64,000 bases of DNA from Rhodobacteraceae bacterium HLUCCO07 (lineage in GTDB: Bacteria > Pseudomonadota > Alphaproteobacteria > Rhodobacterales > Rhodobacteraceae), in contig LJSU01000024.1 of the NCBI GenBank assembly GCA_001314705.1, positions 186,541 to 250,540 of the forward strand, given 5' to 3'. The notes under the pieces were generated by a model, which ran no database searches, had not been told where the DNA came from, and saw only the letters and a program-made list of their open reading frames with translations. Positions within the stretch are counted from its first letter, which is position 1, and every line of letters begins with the position of its first letter. This document shows, one piece after another, positions 58,188 through 64,000 of this stretch. Made by a program: the position numbers and the translations under genes.

Positions 58188-59063
58188 ATGCAGGTCATGT
58201 TTCACGCAGGCGTTCACTGCACCGACGATGATCGCGTGTTGAAATGTCTTTTGCGCAACCGAAGCGAATTCGCGGAAATCGGCTCGGTCGTTCCGCCCCC
58301 AGGGCGCTATCGCAAGCTTATACACCAAACCCTTGTCGCCCTTACGAACGCCGAACCTGCACCGGATGCACGTGAGGTGCTGCTGGAAAACATACTTGAG
58401 GGCGATCATGCGGACAGGCTGCTGCTTTCCAACGAAAACCTGTTCTGCATTCCCAAGCTGGCGCTTTCAAACGGTGTGTTCTACCCCAATGCAGGAATGC
58501 GAATCGGACAACTGAAATCCCTGTTCAAAGGCGACCAGATCGAGGTTTTCCTTGCCATCCGCAACCCCGCCACATTTCTTCCTGCGCTTTTCAACACTGC
58601 GCCGGTCGAGGATTTCGAAGAGTTGTTGCGCGGAAGTCAGCCGCATGAGCTTCTCTGGGCAGAGCTGATTTGGCGCATTCGCAATGAACACCCCGATGTG
58701 CCGCTGACTGTGTGGTGTAACGAAGACAGCCCGTTGATATGGGCGCAGATCATTCGTGAAATGGCAGGGTTGAGCCCGGGAAACACGATCAAGGGCGGCT
58801 TTGACCTGCTGTCCGAGATCATGACCCGTGACGGTATGAAACGATTCCGCGCCTATCTGGCCGAACACCCGACGATGACCGAAGTTCAGAAACGCCGGGT
58901 GATGGTCGCATTTCTCGACAAATTCGCGCGCGAGGACATGATCGAGGAAGAGCTGGATTTGCCTGGCTGGACCATTGAACTCGTCGACGCGCTGACCGAA
59001 GCCTATGATGAGGATGTTTACGAGATCGCTCGCATTCCGGGGGTCAACTTCATCGCGCCTTGA
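58188..59063 (+). CDS. Conserved protein of unknown function
   Basis: 291 aa, soluble, no signal peptide or membrane segment. The ATG at 58188 has a GAGG six bases upstream. The N-terminus MFHAGVHCTDDDRVLKCLLRN loosely resembles the start of nucleotide-binding sulfotransferase-like proteins (beta strand, turn, helix), but the P-loop lysine is missing, so I do not assign that function. The C-terminus is rich in acidic residues. Divergent from the iron permease. Confidence 0.75.
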   Translation: MQVMFHAGVHCTDDDRVLKCLLRNRSEFAEIGSVVPPPGRYRKLIHQTLVALTNAEPAPDAREVLLENILEGDHADRLLLSNENLFCIPKLALSNGVFYPNAGMRIGQLKSLFKGDQIEVFLAIRNPATFLPALFNTAPVEDFEELLRGSQPHELLWAELIWRIRNEHPDVPLTVWCNEDSPLIWAQIIREMAGLSPGNTIKGGFDLLSEIMTRDGMKRFRAYLAEHPTMTEVQKRRVMVAFLDKFAREDMIEEELDLPGWTIELVDALTEAYDEDVYEIARIPGVNFIAP

Positions 59064-59087
59064 ATCAGTTTGCGAACACTTCGGGCC

Positions 59088-59363
59088 TCAGCGCATTCCA
59101 AGTGCTTCCTTGTACATGTCCAGCACCGCCTCTTCCTCGGCGATATCATCGGCATCGCGTTTGCGAAGTGCAATGACCTTGCGCATGACCTTGGTGTCAT
59201 AGCCACGTGCCTTGGCCTCCGCCATCACCTCTTTCTGCTGATCAGCGATGTCCTTTTTCTCGGCCTCAAGCCGCTCGAAACGCTCGATGAACTGCCGCAG
59301 TTCATTCGCCGTGACACGATAGGTCGAATCGTGATCGCTCTGCAAAGTGTCGTTGTCGGTCAT
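59088..59363 (-). CDS. DUF2312 / GapR-like nucleoid-associated protein
   Basis: 91 aa, nearly all helical with a coiled-coil core (LRQFIERFERLEAEKKDIADQQKEV) and the conserved AEAKARGYDTKVMRKVIALRK. In Caulobacter GapR binds overtwisted AT-rich DNA ahead of replication forks; the same role is expected here. A perfect AGGAGG precedes the ATG at 59363. Monocistronic in appearance. Confidence 0.9.
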   Translation of the reverse strand: MTDNDTLQSDHDSTYRVTANELRQFIERFERLEAEKKDIADQQKEVMAEAKARGYDTKVMRKVIALRKRDADDIAEEEAVLDMYKEALGMR

Positions 59364-59503
59364 GCTCGGGCCTCCTGACTTACGGAAGGCACTGACTACC
59401 CCTCTCCCCCCAACCCCGCAAGAGGGTATCGCAACGTGATCTTGCGCTTTGCACCGCGATCCTTTAGCCGCGGGACATCGCATTTCAAACGAGGGCGGGC
59501 ACG

Positions 59504-59719
59504 ATGCAAATCCTGATCTGGACAGGCGCTGGTGTGACGTTGATCGGGCTGCTTGGACTCCTCTGGTGCATCATTCAGGCCTTGAGTGCCAAGCGCGAGA
59601 AGCTGTCAGACGAAGCAATGCGCGCCCGCCTGGGCCGTCTCATGCCGATCAACCTCGCATCCCTGTCGATCGCGACCATCGGCCTGATTCTGGTAATCGT
59701 CGGCATCGTTCTGGCCTAA
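59504..59719 (+). CDS. Small two-helix membrane protein
   Basis: 71 aa. Two hydrophobic helices (about 3-26 and 49-70) flank a basic cytoplasmic loop SAKREKLSDEAMRARLGRLMP. Conserved-looking in composition and preceded by GAGGGCGGG; family unknown to me. Its stop overlaps the FadJ-like gene's stop by four bases (convergent). Confidence 0.7.
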   Translation: MQILIWTGAGVTLIGLLGLLWCIIQALSAKREKLSDEAMRARLGRLMPINLASLSIATIGLILVIVGIVLA

Positions 59720-61743
59720 TCGTCAAATCCGGTGCCGTTCTTGATCCTCTCGTCAAGTACCGGCCACAGGCTCCATAAGCGTGGACCGGACGAATTGAAC
59801 GCCTGCAACGCCTTTCTGATCCGTACAAGGCCAACGGATTCGGCCCATTTCATCGGCCCCCCCGATGAACGCGGCATGCCAAGCCCATGGATCGCAACCA
59901 GGTCAACGTACGCGCCGCGCGTGACGATACCACTCTCGAGCAATTCCAGCCCCAGGCTCACAAGAGCCAGCAGGATACGCTGGCGGATCTCCTCGGCCCC
60001 CGGTCCGTGCCCATCTGGCCCTGTCTTGCGCCAGCGCTCAATGATTGCTTCTGCTTGCGGATCGGCTTTGGCCGGTCCGCCATCAGCATCGTAACGGAAA
60101 AAGCCTCGACCCGACGCAACTCCATTACGCCCGACTGCAGTAAATGCCCTGTTCAGCAGGTCCTCGGGCTCTTGCCCCTCAATCGCGGTCAATCTGGTCG
60201 GCTGCGCAGCGAGTCCCTCACGATCCATCATCATGAACGGTCCGGTTCGCCAACCGAGCGCCCGCTCGACCTGCCACGGCGATGCACCGTGCCGCACACA
60301 CCACTCTGCCGCCTCAAAGAACCTGGCCACCAATGCCTGAAAAAGACACCCGTTCTTCGGGGCGACAGGTATCATCACATTGTTCATCGCGCGGATCAGC
60401 GCTTCACTCCGCAGAATTGTTTCTTCCGGCACGCCACGCGGGACAACAAGCTCGGTCAGCCGGGCAGATGACGGTGGAGGCTGAAAGACGACACCGACCA
60501 CCCGATCGGTGAAGAGGTGCGAAATAGCCTCTGCCCGCAGCGCCACATTCGATCCGAGCAGAACCGGGACATCTGGCTTGCTTGCCGAGCAGAGGCGCTT
60601 GCTGACTTCTTCCATCTCAGATAGCGGAAAGCCTCCGGCCTCGATGACAATGTCACCTCTGCCAACCACATCCACCATTCGCCCGCCGGTCAGCCTGGAC
60701 AAACGCGCCTGCGCCCGTTCGATCGTCATCCGGTTGGCCTTAACCTGCTGGGCGCTGAGCTCCTCGATCTCCTTGATGAGCCGACCCGAACCTCCCTCCA
60801 CCTGTTCGGCAAGATGAACGTGCGCACCGGCATCAAGACTGGCAAGCGCAAGCTCTCGGGCCATTCGGCTTTCCCCGAATACCACCACGTCCCTCGGCGC
60901 CGACTGCCTGGGTGCCAGATAGAACCCCTCCGCTTGCGCGACATGTACAAGCGCGGCAGCTCTCGTACTCTCCCGAACTGAATCGAACATGGATTTCTCG
61001 AAAGCCATCCCTGCATCGAAAGGCAACAATTGCGCCGCCTCGACACAATCGACAACCGCCTTTGCCTCGGGTGACAAATGCCCCCGGCGAGCCTCCGCAA
61101 CTGCCTTCTGATATCGGATCGGATCCGACAGCCCCGCCGCGACAGCATCGGCCGTGCCGCCGCCAGTTCCGCCCCCGGCGACAAGATCACGTGCCACGTT
61201 CTTCGCCTCACCAATGAAATGGGAGGCGACGATCCGATCGAAAAGTGGTGCGAAAACAGGATCTTCGGCGGGCATCAAGCGCCCCGAAAGCATAAGCTCA
61301 ATCGCGGGTTTTGCGCCCAGAAATCTCGGAAGCCGCTGCGTCGCGCCCGCGTAAGGGCACAGCCCCCACCTGATTTCCCTGAAGCCGAGCTTGGTCCCGA
61401 CATGTGCAACGCGCGCGTGAGCAGCCAATGCCAATGACAGCGCGCCGTCGCACACATCGCCCTTCAAGGCGCCGACAACCGGCATCTCGAAACAGGCTAT
61501 TCGGGAACACAATTCGCCAAGCCTTTCGTCCGTCGGCCCGCGCATGATCTCGGACAAGGGTGGCCCGCCCGGGAACCCCTCATCCTCTCCCGCGATCACG
61601 ATGGCGATGGCACCATCGGCTTGTGCCTGATCAAGGGCGCCATCAATTGCGTCAATCACGCACCGGTCCATCAAGCCGGGTGCCCTTGTCACGCGCAAGA
61701 TCGCGATTTCGTCTTCAATTTCATATGAAAGGCACTGCGCCAC
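59716..61743 (-). CDS. FadJ/FadB-like enoyl-CoA hydratase/3-hydroxyacyl-CoA dehydrogenase, apparently degenerate
   Basis: 675 aa with the crotonase plus 3-hydroxyacyl-CoA dehydrogenase order of beta-oxidation complexes. In the hydratase half one catalytic Glu survives (E123 in FREIRWGLCPYAGATQRLPR), but the other position is Ser103 (GALSLAL). In the dehydrogenase half the NAD loop is FGESRMAREL (289-298) instead of GxGxMGxG, and the catalytic-His motif HFFNP is replaced by VVFQPP (418-423). Bifunctional beta-oxidation activity is therefore doubtful. Last gene of an operon with a 72-aa protein and a DksA-like protein. Confidence 0.8.
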   Translation of the reverse strand: MAQCLSYEIEDEIAILRVTRAPGLMDRCVIDAIDGALDQAQADGAIAIVIAGEDEGFPGGPPLSEIMRGPTDERLGELCSRIACFEMPVVGALKGDVCDGALSLALAAHARVAHVGTKLGFREIRWGLCPYAGATQRLPRFLGAKPAIELMLSGRLMPAEDPVFAPLFDRIVASHFIGEAKNVARDLVAGGGTGGGTADAVAAGLSDPIRYQKAVAEARRGHLSPEAKAVVDCVEAAQLLPFDAGMAFEKSMFDSVRESTRAAALVHVAQAEGFYLAPRQSAPRDVVVFGESRMARELALASLDAGAHVHLAEQVEGGSGRLIKEIEELSAQQVKANRMTIERAQARLSRLTGGRMVDVVGRGDIVIEAGGFPLSEMEEVSKRLCSASKPDVPVLLGSNVALRAEAISHLFTDRVVGVVFQPPPSSARLTELVVPRGVPEETILRSEALIRAMNNVMIPVAPKNGCLFQALVARFFEAAEWCVRHGASPWQVERALGWRTGPFMMMDREGLAAQPTRLTAIEGQEPEDLLNRAFTAVGRNGVASGRGFFRYDADGGPAKADPQAEAIIERWRKTGPDGHGPGAEEIRQRILLALVSLGLELLESGIVTRGAYVDLVAIHGLGMPRSSGGPMKWAESVGLVRIRKALQAFNSSGPRLWSLWPVLDERIKNGTGFDD

Positions 61744-61831
61744 CGATGGGCTCTTCCCCAGGAATGTCTTTCGACAAATCTATTGGCAGCCCGCGCTTTC
61801 GTGCAAGTTCCGAGTCACGTAAAACCCGACT

Positions 61832-62050
61832 TCACACCGGCATGTTGTCAAACTGCGCCTCGATTCTTTCCTCCATCAGAAAATCATCAAGCTGTCGAAC
61901 ACGTTTTGGCGGCTCAAGTCCAGCCTCGAGCATTCGCTCGACCAACATGTGCAAATCCTCTTGCAGCAGATGACGCTTTTCGTCCGGAAGGCTCTCGATC
62001 CGCGATTCCAGCATCTCAAGTGATCGCTTCAATGAGTCTTTCTGGCTCAT
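61832..62050 (-). CDS. Small acidic helical protein of unknown function
   Basis: 72 aa, charged, one or two helices (SLKRSLEMLESRIESLPDEKRHLLQEDLHMLVERMLEAG). AAAGGA precedes the ATG. No family recognised. Sits 48 bases after the DksA-like gene and 88 bases before the FadJ-like gene. Confidence 0.7.
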   Translation of the reverse strand: MSQKDSLKRSLEMLESRIESLPDEKRHLLQEDLHMLVERMLEAGLEPPKRVRQLDDFLMEERIEAQFDNMPV

Positions 62051-62098
62051 GCCATGTCCTTTCGCTCGGTCATGACCCCCGTTCGCAAGCCGTCAGAA

Positions 62099-62422
62099 TC
62101 ACAGTGATGCAGCGCAGGTCTTGCAAAATGGCGTGTATGGCAAGACATCGAGCCGTGCCTCCGATATCTCTGCGCCGCATTTCGCACAGATCCCGTATTC
62201 TCCATCCCGCATCCTTTGAAGAGCGGCCCGAATACGCCTGATTTCTTCCTGACCGGCCAGCCCAAGCCCCTCAAGGACTTCGTCGTCCTCGCGTTCTGTC
62301 GCCAACTCTTCCCAGTCTTTCGACTGGTGCGCATCAAGCTCTTCCTCGATCGCATGCAATCTCTGGTCAAGTTCCGACAAGCGCGCCATCAGCAGCGCAC
62401 GATACTTCGCATAGGACTTCAT
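62099..62422 (-). CDS. TraR/DksA family zinc-finger protein
   Basis: 107 aa. N-terminal helical hairpin (LLMARLSELDQRLHAIEEELDAHQ to RRIRAALQRMRDG) and a four-cysteine zinc finger C79-x2-C82...C100-x2-C103 (GICAKCG, FCKTCA). Shorter than DksA (~150 aa), like the small DksA paralogues that bind the RNA polymerase secondary channel. The hairpin tip has no clear D-x-x-D-A pair (WEELATEREDDE), so DksA-like regulation is likely but not certain. First gene below the FNR box. Confidence 0.85.
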   Translation of the reverse strand: MKSYAKYRALLMARLSELDQRLHAIEEELDAHQSKDWEELATEREDDEVLEGLGLAGQEEIRRIRAALQRMRDGEYGICAKCGAEISEARLDVLPYTPFCKTCAASL

Positions 62423-62480
62423 ATGGTCGCACTCCTCCCTCGTTCAAATGCGAGAATCACACATTTGAGACCGATAATCA

Positions 62481-62494
62481 TTGACACAAATCAA
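62481..62494. promoter_or_regulatory. FNR/FnrL-type box
   Basis: TTGAC-ACAA-ATCAA, which fits the FnrL consensus TTGAY-N4-RTCAA. Lies 59 bases before the DksA-like gene (minus) and ~95 bases before the persulfide-dioxygenase-like gene (plus), so it could serve either direction. Confidence 0.55.
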
Positions 62495-62588
62495 AGGCAC
62501 GTCATCTGATACCCGGTTGAAACACATGCGAGAAATTACATATTAAATAAAGGCCACGGCAAGCAAACCGTAACCAAAAGGAGTCGCC

Positions 62589-63452
62589 ATGTCACCCGAT
62601 GTGAAAGCCTTTTTCGACGATGCCACGAATACGATTTCCTACGTTGTGCGCGACCCGAACGGGTCATCCTGCGCCATTATCGACTCCGTTCTTGATTTCG
62701 ATTACGCCTCCGGTCGAACGGACACGGCTTCGGCAGATCGGATCATCGATTGGGTGAGGCAAAAGGATCTGACGGTGGAATGGTTGCTGGAGACGCATGT
62801 GCATGCCGATCATCTTTCGGCAGCTCCCTACATCCAGCAGGCTCTGGGAGGCAAGATCGGAATAGGCGACCGTATAAGGGTCGTTCAAGATACCTTCGGC
62901 AAGGTTTTCAATGAAGGCACGGAATTCGAGCGGGATGGTTCGCAGTTCGATCAGCTCTTTTCCGAAGGCGACAGCTTCATGATCGGGCAACTTCGCGGCG
63001 ACGTGCTTCATACGCCGGGCCACACCCCGGCCTGCCTGACCTATGTCATTGGCGATGCAGCCTTTGTTGGCGATACGCTTTTCATGCCTGATTTCGGCAC
63101 AGCGCGGTGTGATTTTCCCGGCGGCTCTTCACAAGTTCTCTATGAATCCGTTCAGAAGATCCTGACATTGCCAGATGCAACTCGAATTTTCGTTGGCCAC
63201 GACTACAAGGCGCCAGGTCGCGATGAGTATGCATGGGAAACAACCGTCGGCGAACAGAAAGCTCGAAACATCCATGTCGGCGATGGCAGGTCAAAGGATG
63301 AGTTCGTGAAGATGCGCGACGAGCGTGACGCAACTTTGCCCATGCCGAAACTGATCATTCCGTCCCTTCAGGTAAACATGCGCGCAGGCCGTATGCCGGA
63401 ACCGGACGCGAAAGGCGACGTGTTCCTCAAAGTGCCGGTCAACAAGCTTTGA
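62589..63452 (+). CDS. blh: Metallo-beta-lactamase-fold persulfide dioxygenase-like hydrolase (ETHE1/Blh type)
   Basis: 287 aa. Metal site H70-V-H72-A-D74-H75 in ETHVHADH, then HTPGHTPACLTY, FVGDTLFMPDFGTARCDFPGGS (the ETHE1/Blh signature) and FVGHDYKAPG. Members oxidise glutathione persulfide to sulfite in sulfide detoxification. The next gene is a DUF442 sulfurtransferase, the pairing found in Blh-type sulfide operons. AAAGGAG precedes the ATG. A sulfite/sulfur permease would be expected beyond the window. Confidence 0.9.
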   Translation: MSPDVKAFFDDATNTISYVVRDPNGSSCAIIDSVLDFDYASGRTDTASADRIIDWVRQKDLTVEWLLETHVHADHLSAAPYIQQALGGKIGIGDRIRVVQDTFGKVFNEGTEFERDGSQFDQLFSEGDSFMIGQLRGDVLHTPGHTPACLTYVIGDAAFVGDTLFMPDFGTARCDFPGGSSQVLYESVQKILTLPDATRIFVGHDYKAPGRDEYAWETTVGEQKARNIHVGDGRSKDEFVKMRDERDATLPMPKLIIPSLQVNMRAGRMPEPDAKGDVFLKVPVNKL

Positions 63453-63515
63453 GAACTCTAATGACCAATGCACCAGGCGCTGGACAGCGTCATGGCACCT
63501 GAAAAAGAGCGCAAT

Positions 63516-63944
63516 ATGGATATTCGCACACTGACGCCTCGATACGCGGTGAGCCCACAGGTCTCCGCCTCCGATGCCAAAGAAATCGCGGAAGTCGGTT
63601 TCACGACCGTGATCTGCAATCGGCCGGATGGGGAGGTCTCAGAAGATCAACGCGCGGAAGCGATAGGCGAGGCGATGCGTGCGGCCGGGCTGGACTTCCA
63701 CGTCTTGCCCGTCGGCAATCAAGGAATGACCGGCGAGTTGATCGCGGCTCAGCGTGATCTGATCGCTTCCTCCACCGGCCCGGTTTTGGCCTATTGCAAT
63801 TCAGGGACGCGCTCGACATTCGTCTGGGCCCTCGGGCAGGCGGGCAGAATGCCTGTGGACCAGATCATCGAGATCGCCGCCGGCGCTGGCTACAACATCA
63901 CTCAGCTTGCGCCCCATCTCGAGCGGGGCTTGCCGTCGTCCTGA
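63516..63944 (+). CDS. DUF442 (TIGR01244) family sulfurtransferase
   Basis: 142 aa from the ATG at 63516; earlier in-frame starts add unconserved residues. Phosphatase-like fold with the active loop C94-N-S-G-T-R99 (AYCNSGTRS), as in rhodanese/DUF442 sulfurtransferases. It is fused to the beta-lactamase-fold domain in Blh/BigR operons of Rhizobiales and stands alone here, 63 bases downstream. It would pass sulfane sulfur to or from the dioxygenase. Confidence 0.88.
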   Translation: MDIRTLTPRYAVSPQVSASDAKEIAEVGFTTVICNRPDGEVSEDQRAEAIGEAMRAAGLDFHVLPVGNQGMTGELIAAQRDLIASSTGPVLAYCNSGTRSTFVWALGQAGRMPVDQIIEIAAGAGYNITQLAPHLERGLPSS

Positions 63945-64000
63945 CTCGTCAGTGGTGTTGCGCGACGCGATACTGCTGCAATTCAGGAAAACTCGGGCAG

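Overview
The window reads as a chromosomal segment of a high-GC alphaproteobacterium, most likely a marine Rhodobacteraceae (roseobacter-type) strain. Pointers are the RpoE-ChrR pair beside a cyclopropane-fatty-acid/flavoprotein operon, the family-typical ybgC-tolQRAB-pal-cpoB-tilS-ftsH order, large RTX/Hint secreted proteins, FnrL-type boxes and a GapR-type DUF2312 protein. The species is not identified.

Layout. 1-5.8 kb: 3' part of aconitase, trmD, rplS-rpmE, an AhpD-like protein, aroQ and a 2H phosphoesterase-like protein. 5.8-13.4 kb: the singlet-oxygen/lipid stress locus. A seven-gene minus-strand operon (flavin amine-oxidase-like protein, DUF1365, CFA-type methyltransferase, chalcone-isomerase-like protein, MFS carrier, DUF3833, SDR) diverges from rpoE-chrR, and both directions carry a sigma-E-like promoter. 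13.5-24.2 kb: a TPP enzyme, a PuuD-like glutamine amidotransferase, a secreted protein plus a 1124-aa RTX protease that carries an integrin-beta-I-like domain, then an Lrp-type regulator with succinate-semialdehyde dehydrogenase and an omega-aminotransferase (a GABA/polyamine breakdown module split by the protease). 24.3-31.7 kb: psd-pssA, acetoacetyl-CoA synthetase, clpA and an M23 peptidase. 31.7-41.4 kb, minus strand: the cell-envelope Tol-Pal operon, tilS, ftsH and a methyltransferase. 41.5-44.3 kb: a two-subunit molybdenum hydroxylase. 44.4-49.1 kb: tRNA-Gly followed by an arsenic-type accessory block (two ArsR regulators, an ACR3 efflux pump, and a DUF318 permease broken by an apparent 4-bp duplication). 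49.2-51.5 kb: an RTX/PA14/Hint secreted protein. 51.8-55.7 kb: a polar amino-acid ABC transporter with dimethylarginine dimethylaminohydrolase. 56-64 kb: tRNA-Thr, an unpartnered iron-type permease, GapR-like protein, a catalytically degenerate FadJ-like protein under a DksA-like protein, and an FNR-box-associated persulfide dioxygenase-like/sulfurtransferase pair.

The most notable observations are (1) the integrin-beta-I-like domain inside an RTX metalloprotease; (2) a three-copy, ungapped intergenic repeat of about 115 bp bounded by GTTAAC sites exactly 102-103 bp apart; (3) paired divergent sigma-E promoters; (4) a frameshifted permease under a perfect FNR box; and (5) a FadJ-like protein that has lost catalytic residues in both halves. 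No prophage, IS element or CRISPR array was seen. All functional calls come from reading motifs; no database search was possible.
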